A program made the translations under genes and the position numbers. Of a stretch of DNA of 64,000 nt, positions 1-8,282 are shown one piece after another. The stretch's first letter is position 1; every line of letters starts with the position of its first letter. This DNA comes from Alkaliphilus transvaalensis ATCC 700919 (GTDB lineage: Bacteria > Bacillota > Clostridia > Peptostreptococcales > Natronincolaceae): assembly GCF_000621485.1 (NCBI RefSeq), contig NZ_JHYF01000006.1, forward strand, positions 62,001-126,000. The letters run 5' to 3'. The notes under the pieces were generated by a model that saw nothing but the letters and a program-made list of their open reading frames with translations, was not told the DNA's origin and ran no database searches.

Positions 1-630
1 GGTACTGATGTCATTAAAATCCGTGGAGTTGAAAAGCTTAAAGGATGTAATCATATGGTTATTCCTGACCAAATTGAAGCGGGAACTTATATGATTGCTG
101 CTGCAGCAACTGGTGGAGACGTAATTATTAATAACGTAATTCCTAAGCATTTAGAAGCAATTACAGCTAAACTAAAGGAGATGGGTGTAGAAGTAGTTGA
201 AAATGGCGACTCTTTACGAATCATATCTTCTAAAAACTTAAAAAATATTAGTATTAAAACCCTTGTTTATCCAGGTTTTCCTACTGATCTTCAACAACCA
301 ATGTCAAGTTTATTAACTATTGCTAAAGGAACAGGGATGGTAACTGAGACAATTTTTGAAGGTCGTTTTAAACATGTAGATGAACTTAAAAGAATGGGAG
401 CCGATATAAAAGTAGAGGGAAGAGTAGCAGTAATACAAGGGGTAAGTAACTTAATGGGAGCAAAGGTAGCTGCTAGTGATCTTCGAGCTGGTGCAGCCTT
501 ATTAATTGCTGGACTTATTGCAGAGGGTGAAACTGAAATAGAAAACATTCACTATATTGAAAGAGGCTATGATAATGTTGTAGAGAAGTTAGCTAGTTTG
601 GGAGCTTCAATTAAGAAAATAGTAGGTTAG
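1..630 (+). CDS. murA: UDP-N-acetylglucosamine 1-carboxyvinyltransferase, 3' part (5' end outside window)
   Basis: Open reading frame from base 1 to a TAG stop; only the C-terminal ~209 residues of a normally ~417-residue enzyme are present. The enzyme transfers enolpyruvate from PEP to UDP-GlcNAc, the first committed cytoplasmic step of peptidoglycan synthesis. The visible part has the EPSP-synthase-like inside-out barrel repeats, including the segments [10 protein letters not shown] and [11 protein letters not shown] and the conserved [13 protein letters not shown] stretch near the left edge. A dyad at 634-659 follows the stop. The left end is cut by the window, not by mutation. Family assignment is confident; which paralogue (MurA1 or MurA2) cannot be told from this part. 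Confidence 0.95.
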   Translation, partial: GTDVIKIRGVEKLKGCNHMVIPDQIEAGTYMIAAAATGGDVIINNVIPKHLEAITAKLKEMGVEVVENGDSLRIISSKNLKNISIKTLVYPGFPTDLQQPMSSLLTIAKGTGMVTETIFEGRFKHVDELKRMGADIKVEGRVAVIQGVSNLMGAKVAASDLRAGAALLIAGLIAEGETEIENIHYIERGYDNVVEKLASLGASIKKIVG

Positions 631-633
631 ATA

Positions 634-659
634 AATGCACATCCCAAAGGGTGTGCATT
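634..659 (+). terminator. dyad after murA
   Basis: AATGCAC and GTGCATT arms with a CCCAAAGGG centre immediately after the murA stop. There is no U-run after the stem, so it is a weak terminator or a processing/pausing structure. Confidence 0.4.
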
Positions 660-766
660 CTAGCCTTTAGTATAATTTGTGCGATAATCTTCACAAAACC
701 ATCATATAACTTTGATATAATTATAGAAACTCGATCAAACTAAAGCACAACGATTGGGGGTGTAAT

Positions 767-1567
767 ATGACAATAAATTTTTGTTCCCTTGCCAGCGGTA
801 GTAGTGGTAACTGTCATTTTATCGCTGATGATAGTAATTCAATATTAATAGATGCTGGGTTGAGTGGTAAGCAGATCCAGTTAAAGCTAGGGGAAATAGG
901 AGTCGAACCCCAAAAACTTTCAGGTATTTTAATTAGCCATGAACATTCAGATCATATTCACGGGGCAGGTATTTTGTCCCGTAGATTTAACATCCCAATT
1001 TTTGCAAATAAAGGGACATGGGAAGGAATGGAGCATAAGTTAGGGAGCATAAAGGAAGATAATATTAAAATATTTGAAACTAATAAACCCTTTGAAATGG
1101 GTAATTTCTCGATACTACCCTATGAGATTTCCCATGATGCAAATGAACCTGTTGGTTTTTCTCTTTTTAATGGTAGAACTAAAATTTGTATAACTACAGA
1201 TTTAGGCCACATTACAGACGAGATTAAGGATCATATTAGTGATTCTGATTTGGTAGTATTAGAGTCAAATCATGATATAGAGATGTTAAAGGCTGGGGGA
1301 TATCCCTATTACTTAAAGAGGCGTATACTTTCAGATTTTGGACATTTAAGTAATGAAGCTTGTGGCAATGCCATTGTAGATCTAGTAAATAAAAATGTAA
1401 AAACTGTAATGCTAGCTCATTTAAGTAAAGATAATAACTTTCCAGAGTTGGCAATCGAGACAATTAAAAGTATCTTATCAATGAACGAAATTGTCATTAA
1501 TAAGGATGTTATGATTGATATGGCTTTTCGAGATCGTGTAAGTCATTTGTATCGGTTCTGTAAATAA
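767..1567 (+). CDS. MBL-fold metallohydrolase, YycJ/WalJ family
   Basis: 266 residues, ATG start after a GGGGGTG ribosome site. The N-terminus reads FCSLASGSSGNC, typical of the YycJ/WalJ branch, followed by the metal-binding HEHSDH motif near residue 60, a further His in ISHDANEPVGF, the Asp in TTDLGH, and a C-terminal HLSKDNN that supplies the last ligand. These make it a metallo-beta-lactamase-fold phosphodiesterase or nuclease binding two metals. In other Firmicutes the homologue sits in the walRK operon and is linked to cell-wall and DNA metabolism. Here there is no walRK; it lies directly upstream of an htrA-type protease, which is also the usual distal neighbour of that operon. The exact substrate is unknown. 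Confidence 0.9.
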   Translation: MTINFCSLASGSSGNCHFIADDSNSILIDAGLSGKQIQLKLGEIGVEPQKLSGILISHEHSDHIHGAGILSRRFNIPIFANKGTWEGMEHKLGSIKEDNIKIFETNKPFEMGNFSILPYEISHDANEPVGFSLFNGRTKICITTDLGHITDEIKDHISDSDLVVLESNHDIEMLKAGGYPYYLKRRILSDFGHLSNEACGNAIVDLVNKNVKTVMLAHLSKDNNFPELAIETIKSILSMNEIVINKDVMIDMAFRDRVSHLYRFCK

Positions 1568-1684
1568 TCTTTATCTTTAATTATGAAGAAATTTAGCTAA
1601 AATGGACATAATTATTGTTATACTATTTTAAATCAGTTAGGATTGAATATTTTTCAAAATATAGCTATTCAGGAGGTACTGATT

Positions 1685-2935
1685 ATGAACTATGATAATA
1701 ATAATGAATATCAAGAAATAAATGACCCTCAAGAAAATACACCAATGGTAGAAGGTGTGGATCAAAGGATGGATCAAGATATGAAAATGGAAGCTCGGCC
1801 TTCCACCTATTTTGATCAAGAAAGAAAATTAAAACCCAAAAAAACTTCAAAGGTAAGTTATTTTATTCTTATATTAGTAGGTGCATTACTAGGAAGTACA
1901 ATTACGATGGCTGCCACATATACTTACTTACCCCAGATTATCCAACAAAGGGGAATTTATGTAGGAAGTGGGGAAGGTCAACCGTTTGTTATTGAACCTG
2001 TACAAGATTTAACTGTATATTCGGCGGTTGCAAGAAAAGCAATGTCTTCGGTGGTTGGGATTACCACAATTACATTACAAAGGGATGCATTTTTTGGAAC
2101 AACAAGAAGAACACCTAGCTTAGGGACAGGTGTTATTGTTGATGCAAGGGGATACATCTTAACTAATTCCCATGTAGTTGGGGATGGTAATGTAGAAGAG
2201 ATAGGTGTCATTTTATATGATGGAGAGCAGTTGCCAGCTGAAGTTGTTTGGCAAGATAGAAGTTTAGATTTAGCCGTCATAAAGGTAGATGCTGCAAATT
2301 TACCTGTTGCTGAATTGGGAGATAGTGATCTTTTAGAAGTCGGTGAAATTGCCGTGGCTATTGGTAATCCTTTAGGTTTAAACTTTGAAAGAACATTAAC
2401 CCAAGGGGTAATTAGTGGATTAAATCGTTCAATTCCGCTGGATGGACAAGAAACAATCGAGAATTTAATTCAGACTGATGCTTCTATTAACCCTGGTAAT
2501 AGTGGAGGTCCGTTATTAAATGCTAGAGGGCAAGTAATTGGAATTAACACTGCTAAAATTAGATCTGGGGAAGGATTAGGGTTTGCAATACCCATTAATA
2601 CAGCTAAACCAATAGTTGAACAAATTATTGAGCAAGGTGAATTTACTCGAGTTCATTTAGGAATACGTGGTGTAAATGTAGATGCTTTTGAAGCTACAAC
2701 TGGTACAAAGCTTCAAGCAGAATATGGTATTTATGTAGTTGAAATTGTTGCAGATTCACCTGCAGAAGTTTTTGGCATGTTACCTGGGGATGTAATTACT
2801 AAAATTGGTGAAATAACTGTAAAAACCATGGGCGGATTACAAAGAGAATTATATAGATATCGCCCTGGAGATCGTATAGATGTAACTGTCATTAGAAATG
2901 GCAGAGAAGAAGTGATTAATATTCAGTTTGAATAG
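1685..2935 (+). CDS. HtrA/DegP-like trypsin-family serine protease with PDZ domain
   Basis: 416 residues from the ATG at 1685, chosen because AGGAGG lies at 1671-1676; an upstream in-frame start has no ribosome site. Layout: acidic cytoplasmic N-terminus (1-45), one membrane segment (~57-80), chymotrypsin-fold protease with catalytic triad H163 (TNSHVV), D195 (LDLAVI) and S273 (PGNSGGP), then a C-terminal PDZ domain (~315-416). The protease domain therefore faces outside, where such enzymes degrade or refold damaged envelope proteins. It follows the YycJ-like gene, a common core order in low-GC Gram-positives. The strong hairpin at 2949-2972 ends the transcript. Confidence 0.93.
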   Translation: MNYDNNNEYQEINDPQENTPMVEGVDQRMDQDMKMEARPSTYFDQERKLKPKKTSKVSYFILILVGALLGSTITMAATYTYLPQIIQQRGIYVGSGEGQPFVIEPVQDLTVYSAVARKAMSSVVGITTITLQRDAFFGTTRRTPSLGTGVIVDARGYILTNSHVVGDGNVEEIGVILYDGEQLPAEVVWQDRSLDLAVIKVDAANLPVAELGDSDLLEVGEIAVAIGNPLGLNFERTLTQGVISGLNRSIPLDGQETIENLIQTDASINPGNSGGPLLNARGQVIGINTAKIRSGEGLGFAIPINTAKPIVEQIIEQGEFTRVHLGIRGVNVDAFEATTGTKLQAEYGIYVVEIVADSPAEVFGMLPGDVITKIGEITVKTMGGLQRELYRYRPGDRIDVTVIRNGREEVINIQFE

Positions 2936-2948
2936 AAGGTCTTTTTAG

Positions 2949-2976
2949 AACCAAGCTCTTTTGAGCTTGGTTTTTA
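2949..2976 (+). terminator. rho-independent terminator after htrA
   Basis: Perfect 10-bp stem AACCAAGCTC / GAGCTTGGTT with a TTTT loop, followed by TTTT. Confidence 0.9.
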
Positions 2977-3138
2977 CATATTATTGTAAAATTTATAAAG
3001 TTAGTATATAATAATGAAAAGTATAAAAGTTAAAGCTATGGTAGAAAAGTGAATTAGTTCTACTAAATTTACTAATAATAAGTATGAATAAATTTATATT
3101 TATTGAATATAAAAAAACCATGAATATGGGGTGAGGCT

Positions 3139-3306
3139 ATGTATGTTGTTTGTAGTAAACATGTAGAAGATGCAATAGAGGAATTTGTTGATGTATATGA
3201 GCAGCCACCGGACTTATACGAATTAGATACCATTACTTTTACTGAATGGACAACTCCAAGTTGTTGTCATTTTTGTGATACGGTTCCTAAATACTTAATT
3301 GTTTAG
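3139..3306 (+). CDS. CxxH/CxxC protein, small
   Basis: 55-residue protein starting at ATG 3139 with a GGGGTGAGG-like ribosome site just upstream. It contains CSKH (Cys5, His8) near the N-terminus and CHFC (Cys43, Cys46) near the C-terminus, giving a probable single zinc site of the CxxH/CxxC type. A family of such small proteins is found beside rlmH in Bacilli and Clostridia, and that is its position here. No function is established. An acidic middle (EDAIEEFVDVYE) separates the two half-sites. It is followed by its own terminator at 3305-3325, so it is probably transcribed separately from rlmH. Confidence 0.85.
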   Translation: MYVVCSKHVEDAIEEFVDVYEQPPDLYELDTITFTEWTTPSCCHFCDTVPKYLIV

Positions 3307-3329
3307 CTGAGGTATATACTCAGCTTTTT
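3305..3329 (+). terminator. terminator after CxxH/CxxC gene
   Basis: Stem AGCTGAG / CTCAGCT with a seven-base loop, followed by TTTTC. It starts inside the stop codon of the small gene. Confidence 0.8.
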
Positions 3330-3361
3330 CTATTTATATTGATTTAGATAGGTGGGATAAA

Positions 3362-3841
3362 GTGAATATTACTATATTAACAGTAGGAAAAATCAAAGAA
3401 AAGTTTTTTAAGCAAGCTATTGATGAATATGCAAAAAGGCTATCAAGATATTGTAAGCTAAACTTTGTTGAAGTGGCTGATGAAAAGGCACCAGAGAACT
3501 TAAGTAATGCAGACATGGAGATTATTAAAGCTAAGGAAGGAGAAAACCTTCTAAAACATATAAAGGACGGTAGTTATGTTATTGCCTTAGTAATTAAAGG
3601 GAAAATGTTAACCTCTGAAGAACTAGCTGATCAAATGAATAAGTTAGCAATCACAGGAAATAGTCAAATAGTCTTTGTTATTGGGGGCTCTTTAGGGTTG
3701 GCTGATGAGGTTATAAAACGTGCTGACTTTAAGCTTTCTTTTTCACCTATGACTTTTCCTCATCAGCTTATGAAGGTGGTATTGTTGGAGCAGATTTATA
3801 GGGGGTTTAGGATTATTAAGGGTGAACCGTACCATAAATGA
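3362..3841 (+). CDS. rlmH: 23S rRNA (pseudouridine(1915)-N(3))-methyltransferase RlmH
   Basis: 159 residues, GTG start preceded by AGGTGG. SPOUT-class methyltransferase that methylates pseudouridine 1915 in helix 69 of 23S rRNA using S-adenosylmethionine. Recognised by the N-terminal [13 protein letters not shown], the glycine loop FVIGGSLGL of the trefoil knot, and the C-terminal [19 protein letters not shown]. Length and both ends are normal for the family. The last codons (GEPYHK-stop) plus the next bases form the sequence that recurs downstream five or six times; in staphylococci the same 3' end is the chromosomal attachment site of SCC elements. The gene remains intact, as expected for an integration site that regenerates the C-terminus. 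Confidence 0.97.
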   Translation: MNITILTVGKIKEKFFKQAIDEYAKRLSRYCKLNFVEVADEKAPENLSNADMEIIKAKEGENLLKHIKDGSYVIALVIKGKMLTSEELADQMNKLAITGNSQIVFVIGGSLGLADEVIKRADFKLSFSPMTFPHQLMKVVLLEQIYRGFRIIKGEPYHK

Positions 3842-3855
3842 CGGCGGTTTTTTGA
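3821..3855 (+). repeat. attachment-like repeat R1 at the 3' end of rlmH
   Basis: Begins GGTGAACCGTACCATAAATG (3821-3840, overlapping the rlmH stop) and ends ACGGCGGTTTTTTGA. This is the founder copy: the same block recurs at R2-R6 in the same orientation. The ACCATAAATGA core resembles the TATCATAAATGA core of staphylococcal SCC attachment sites in rlmH. Confidence 0.75.
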
Positions 3856-4021
3856 AACATATATAGGATACAGCCGACTCTAGTATTTTCGTAAATACAA
3901 TAATTATAGGAAGCCTAAGAAATATTGATACAATAGAAAGACAACTTTTTTCTACAAAGCTATCTAATTATTGCCATAATATGCTAAAATAATATTAATA
4001 TCAATAATAGGGGTGATAACT

Positions 4022-6112
4022 TTGGGAATGGAACTATTATCATGTTCAGTACAAATAGAGAAAGTATTTAAATCTCTAATGCAAAGTGGTAGACCGGATG
4101 TATATGATGATGAGAATAATAACATCACAGGAGATCTTTATGTTGACCTATTTGAGCAGGATTATATGTTAAGACAGGTGTTAGATAATAATCATATAAT
4201 TTTAAAAGGTAGAAGAGGAACTGGCAAATCTACGATTTTCGTTAAGGCTGAAAAAATAATTCAACAAAATGAAAAAGATTCACTGCCAATATATATTAAT
4301 TTACAAACTTGCTATGAAGAAATAAAAACATCAGGTTCAAATGATGCAAGTAGCCATTTGACTAAAATTAGAACATATACAAATTTTTTAAGTGAGGTTT
4401 TAAAGAGTATCCAAAAAAAAGCTAGGTCAAAGATAAGGGATTCAAAAGATTTCGATCAACTGTTTCAAGCTATAGAAAATGGAGAATATTTTGATGCTGA
4501 TTTTGAAAGAAGTATTGAAGTTGCAGCTACAATTGAAGAAGAAAATAAAAAAAGTTTAGGTGCAAGTTTAGATATAACAAGCCTTGGATTAAGTGGAGAA
4601 CTTGGTAAAAACAATAAAGTAAATTCTAGCTTATCTCATCAACGTCATGAAATTAGGTTGTTTTCAATACATAGTATATTGAAGAGAATAAAAGAAATTT
4701 TAGAAAATAGCGGAATTAATAAAATTTATTTATTCTTAGATGATTTTAGTGAACTTACTAAAGAGAGCCAAATGGTTATAGTAGATTCTTTAATAGCTCC
4801 TATCATTACATCATATAATGATACATTTAAAATTAAAATAGCAGCCTATCCAGGAAGAATATACTTGGGAAGTATCGATTCAACTAAAATACCTACAAAC
4901 TCCCTAGATTTTTACGATGCATTTGAGCAAAGTACTAGTAATTATACTGGTGTAGAAAAAGCAGCAATTGATTACATTAAAAGAACTCTAGAAAAAAGAT
5001 TAGAAGTATTTACTGCTAATCAAATCAAACTGCATGAGATATTTTCAATAAACAGCAGAGCTACATTGGATGATTACCTAAAAAGATTATTTGAATGTAG
5101 TGCAGCAATACCACGGGTGTTAGGATTCATATTAAATTATTGCTATCTAGGGTCGATAAATAATGGGAATCCTATAACAATGAATAATATTGATAATGCT
5201 TCTATAAAGCACTATGAAGAAAATGTGTATAACGATTTTATTAATGATGCAAGATTTAAACAATCATTTTATGATGATAAGAGCTTGCTTGATCAAGTTG
5301 CACAAAAAAACTTAATGGATGAAATGGTAAAATATCTATATGAAGTTAAAAGAAAGGTAATCAAGGATTATCAGGATGGAAAGCTGAGTAATCAGTTGTT
5401 TATTGAGACATTAGAAAATAATAAAAGAGGGAGTGCTTATTGGCTACCTACTTCCTATTTTTATGTGAGTAAAAGTTCAGAAAAACTACTAAAAACTTTA
5501 GAATTAAGCTATATCGTAAATAAGTTCAATGAAGGAAGCTCTAGAGGTGCAGGAGAGGAAAAGGACTGTTATTATGGTCTTAATTATGGTTTATGTTTAT
5601 CTAAAAAGATAGATTACGGAAGACCGGATGGGAGAAGGAAATCAGACTATTGGAGACAAGACGAGTTTGATTTGACAAACTTTATACCGACTATTTTAAG
5701 TAATATCGAGACTATTCAATGTACTAATTGCGGGAAAATATACAATGATATTGAATTTGAAATATATGAAAAGAATAAGAATTGTTTTCAATGTACTGAA
5801 CATAATACGGTAAAGAAAATTAATAAGTTTGAGAAGAAATTAAAAAGTAAGCTAGACGAGTGGAGAGAAAAAAGTCTTCCTAATGTGCATATTGAAATAT
5901 TAAGAGTGTTATATAACCATAGAAATTCAGAATTATCTGCATCAGATATTGGAACTATAATAGATAAACATCACCTTACAATCACAAATGCAATGAGAAC
6001 CTTATGTAAAAGAGAATATGTAGAATATAATACACATGATAAGCGATATTATTCTATAACAGACAGATCTATTTCTGATTTCTTTTCAGATTCAATTGAT
6101 AATTTAATGTAG
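4022..6112 (+). CDS. P-loop ATPase with zinc ribbon and C-terminal winged helix (first cargo unit)
   Basis: About 696 residues from TTG 4022, picked because AGGGGTG lies 6 bases upstream; GTG 4013 and ATG 4028 are alternatives. Visible elements: Walker A GRRGTGKST (~63-71), Walker B LFLDDFSEL (~235), a helical region with AIPRVLGFILNYC (~360), a zinc ribbon with CTNC ... CFQC (~567-594), and a C-terminal winged-helix-like domain (~620-690, DIGTIIDKHHLTITNAMRTL). This resembles STAND/ORC-like AAA+ ATPases that sense a signal and oligomerise. No named family is certain. It is the first gene after the rlmH attachment-like site, has its own terminator (6124-6151), and is followed by a channel gene. 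A sensor role in defence is inferred from this context only. Confidence 0.75.
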   Translation: MGMELLSCSVQIEKVFKSLMQSGRPDVYDDENNNITGDLYVDLFEQDYMLRQVLDNNHIILKGRRGTGKSTIFVKAEKIIQQNEKDSLPIYINLQTCYEEIKTSGSNDASSHLTKIRTYTNFLSEVLKSIQKKARSKIRDSKDFDQLFQAIENGEYFDADFERSIEVAATIEEENKKSLGASLDITSLGLSGELGKNNKVNSSLSHQRHEIRLFSIHSILKRIKEILENSGINKIYLFLDDFSELTKESQMVIVDSLIAPIITSYNDTFKIKIAAYPGRIYLGSIDSTKIPTNSLDFYDAFEQSTSNYTGVEKAAIDYIKRTLEKRLEVFTANQIKLHEIFSINSRATLDDYLKRLFECSAAIPRVLGFILNYCYLGSINNGNPITMNNIDNASIKHYEENVYNDFINDARFKQSFYDDKSLLDQVAQKNLMDEMVKYLYEVKRKVIKDYQDGKLSNQLFIETLENNKRGSAYWLPTSYFYVSKSSEKLLKTLELSYIVNKFNEGSSRGAGEEKDCYYGLNYGLCLSKKIDYGRPDGRRKSDYWRQDEFDLTNFIPTILSNIETIQCTNCGKIYNDIEFEIYEKNKNCFQCTEHNTVKKINKFEKKLKSKLDEWREKSLPNVHIEILRVLYNHRNSELSASDIGTIIDKHHLTITNAMRTLCKREYVEYNTHDKRYYSITDRSISDFFSDSIDNLM

Positions 6113-6123
6113 TGATATTAATT

Positions 6124-6158
6124 AAAAGATATGGTTGTTACCATATCTTTTAATATAA
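6124..6158 (+). terminator. terminator after the P-loop ATPase gene
   Basis: Stem AAAAGATATGG / CCATATCTTTT with a TTGTTA loop. It separates the ATPase transcript from the channel gene. Confidence 0.85.
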
Positions 6159-6330
6159 AAAAAACTCTGGTACGATAATTTGGTGAATCGGATTAAAAGT
6201 GATTATATTTTTTCACTTAAACCTGTAAATTTTCAATGATATTTGGCAATATAGGAATTGTAAATCTATAGCTTTATAATATCTTTATTAGTATACAATA
6301 GATACAATACAATAAATAAAAATTAAAAGA

Positions 6331-6406
6331 GTGGGAATCATACTGAGCAATACCCACAGAAACGGGAAGGGGTACTGTCTGGAGTGACCTCCTGTTGCCA
6401 TACAGT
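6331..6406 (+). promoter_or_regulatory. structured 5' leader upstream of the beta-helix channel gene
   Basis: A GC-richer island in very AT-rich DNA. It can form GTGGG (6331-6335) with CCCAC (6353-6357), then ACTGT (6374-6378) with ACAGT (6402-6406) enclosing GGAG (6381-6384) with CTCC (6389-6392). It ends about 25 bases before the AAGGAGG ribosome site of the gene at 6442. I do not recognise a known riboswitch class in it. Confidence 0.45.
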
Positions 6407-6441
6407 TCGAAATTAATTTTTCAAAATTATAAGGAGGACAA

Positions 6442-6975
6442 ATGCATACTTCAGCAATTAAAAATATTAAAACATATGAAAACGGGAAAATTGGTGTTTC
6501 CTATTTAATTACAGAAGTTTATAAAGACGATTGGCGTGATACTAAAGATTACGATGAATATCATATAAGATATAATGAATATAACTATGTGAATGAAATA
6601 GATTTTTATTCTATGTATATAGAAAATTCAGAGGTTGAACTAGAAAAGTGTTTTATTAGTGATTTCTCACTAGAATATATAAGTAAGCTTGTAGAAAATA
6701 CTGAATATAATGATGATTATAAACTTTTAAATATAGAATTAAGAAACTGTTATCTTGTAGCTAAAAAATTTTCTGTATTTAAGGACTTTAAGATAAAGAA
6801 AGTTGTATTTAATAGATGTATTTTTGATATATTGAGAATTGATTTAATAAATTTAATAATGGATACAAATAGCCAATTTGAATTTTATGATTGTAAATTT
6901 ATAAATACTCAAATATCTTTTGAGGATTTTATAATGGATAATGCACACTTTGTTATTTCAAATTGTGAATTTTAA
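6442..6975 (+). CDS. beta-helix (pentapeptide-like) N-terminal part of a channel protein, cut by an in-frame stop
   Basis: 177 codons from an ATG with AAGGAGG nine bases upstream. The product is rich in Asn, Phe, Ile and Asp with repeated patterns such as FNRCIF, FEFYDCKF and FVISNCEF, which suggest a right-handed beta-helix of divergent pentapeptide type. The TAA at 6973-6975 is followed in the same frame by 14 codons (starting NSKIIFKG) and then by the ORF at 7018, with the same repeat pattern continuing. A single nonsense change such as AAA or GAA to TAA explains this; an insertion or deletion does not, because the frame is unchanged. So it is either a broken gene or one that needs readthrough. 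Confidence 0.6.
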   Translation: MHTSAIKNIKTYENGKIGVSYLITEVYKDDWRDTKDYDEYHIRYNEYNYVNEIDFYSMYIENSEVELEKCFISDFSLEYISKLVENTEYNDDYKLLNIELRNCYLVAKKFSVFKDFKIKKVVFNRCIFDILRIDLINLIMDTNSQFEFYDCKFINTQISFEDFIMDNAHFVISNCEF

Positions 6976-7017
6976 AACTCTAAGATTATATTTAAAGGAA
7001 CAATCAACAATTCCAAT

Positions 7018-8013
7018 ATGTTTTTTAATAGTAATAAATTTATTGTATCTCCACTGTTTTTTTATGAAAGTAAATTTACAAACTCTCTGCTTTGTTTATC
7101 TAGTGATTTTAAATATAATAATGATATACATTTTCAATCAATATATTGTAACAATTCAAATTTTGATTTTTGTATTGATAATTCATCAATTAATAATGTA
7201 AGTGTTATAGAGTTTGAAAAAAATAATTTTGAAGGTGGAAATCTTAGTTTTAAGTACTCTAATTTGGAGGGTTCTATACTTATATTTAAGGATTGTATAT
7301 TAAATACATTTTTAAATATATCATTAAAAGGTTGTAAGGGAATTAGGTTTGATAGTGAGGTTGTTAATAATGGAATTATTAATATCAATGCAAAAAATAA
7401 ATTTGATTTTCTATCCATAGAAGGATTATTAAATATAGGAACAATTGAAATAGATTGGGTTAAGAATAATGTTAAGGATTTGATTATAAGAGGTCAATGT
7501 GGAAGTTATTTAGATTTGGCAAAACAGTTTCTTATTTTAAAAGAAAGCTATAATAAGCTTGGATATTACGACTATGAGGATGAAGCATATATCTTATTTA
7601 AACGATACCAAATGAAAAATGATTTGAAAGAATTCCTTGAATACAATAATATTTTTAAAAAGATATGGGGCTTAACTAAATATCTTAATAAGAAAATAGT
7701 ATTTGATTATATAGGTGAGTTTGGAATGAATCCAATAAGAATTGGAGGTTCTATGTTTTTAGTAATTCTATTATTTGGAATTATATATGCATTCTGTCCT
7801 TATATTGAATTTGCAGGTACAAACATGCATGCAGATATATTATCAAAACTGTATGAATCATTATATTTCTCAGGGATAACATTCTTAACCATTGGCTATG
7901 GAGATATTCAACCGATAGGGCTAACTAGAATATTAACTATTATTGAGGGGTTTTTAGGTTTATTTCTTATGTCTTATTTTGTAGTAGCATTTTCGAGAAA
8001 AGTTATAAGATAA
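7018..8013 (+). CDS. two-TM potassium-channel domain with beta-helix, C-terminal part of the interrupted gene
   Basis: 331 codons in the same frame as the gene at 6442; no ribosome site precedes ATG 7018, so independent translation is doubtful. Residues ~1-150 continue the beta-helix repeats (FEGGNLSFKYSNLEG, LSIEGLLNIG); ~165-215 is a charged helical linker; then TM1 (~238-260, FLVILLFGIIYAF), a pore helix with the K+ selectivity filter TIGYGD (291-296), and TM2 (~308-326). This is the Ion_trans_2 architecture of tetrameric two-TM K+ channels, with a cytoplasmic beta-helix as probable sensor. Together with 6442-6975 the protein would be ~523 residues. It directly precedes repeat R2. Confidence 0.65.
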   Translation: MFFNSNKFIVSPLFFYESKFTNSLLCLSSDFKYNNDIHFQSIYCNNSNFDFCIDNSSINNVSVIEFEKNNFEGGNLSFKYSNLEGSILIFKDCILNTFLNISLKGCKGIRFDSEVVNNGIININAKNKFDFLSIEGLLNIGTIEIDWVKNNVKDLIIRGQCGSYLDLAKQFLILKESYNKLGYYDYEDEAYILFKRYQMKNDLKEFLEYNNIFKKIWGLTKYLNKKIVFDYIGEFGMNPIRIGGSMFLVILLFGIIYAFCPYIEFAGTNMHADILSKLYESLYFSGITFLTIGYGDIQPIGLTRILTIIEGFLGLFLMSYFVVAFSRKVIR

Positions 8014-8034
8014 GGCACCATAGCATACTAAATA

Positions 8035-8093
8035 AAAACCGCCGTTATACCCGTTACGGTGAACCATACCATAAGTAACGGCGGTTTTCTTGA
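8035..8093 (+). repeat. attachment-like repeat R2 with flanking inverted arms
   Basis: Core CGGTGAACCATACCATAAG (8057-8075) followed by TAACGGCGGTTTT (8076-8088). The left arm AAAACCGCCGTTA (8035-8047) is the exact complement of the right arm, giving a 13-bp dyad around the core. The core matches the rlmH 3' end and marks the end of the first cargo unit. The dyad could also end transcription of the channel gene. Confidence 0.7.
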
Positions 8094-8282
8094 TAAACTA
8101 GTGATATCAATACTTACGATGAATGATATTTTAAAAATGTATGAAATAGGTCTTTAAGATATGAGTATTATATAATGTAAGTTAAAGAATGGACAGATTT
8201 TAAATAGGATATTATTTTTCAAAGAGGAATTATACTATTTATTATAGAAAAAAGCAATAAAAGAGAATGGGTGAGAAAAACG

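Noticed and set aside
291-548. Minus-strand ORF within murA
   Set aside because: Lies in the antisense of a conserved gene; low-complexity codon pattern and no ribosome site.
8035-8093. R2 as an ordinary terminator only
   Set aside because: It does form a terminator-like stem, but the core between the arms matches the rlmH coding end, which a simple terminator would not need.
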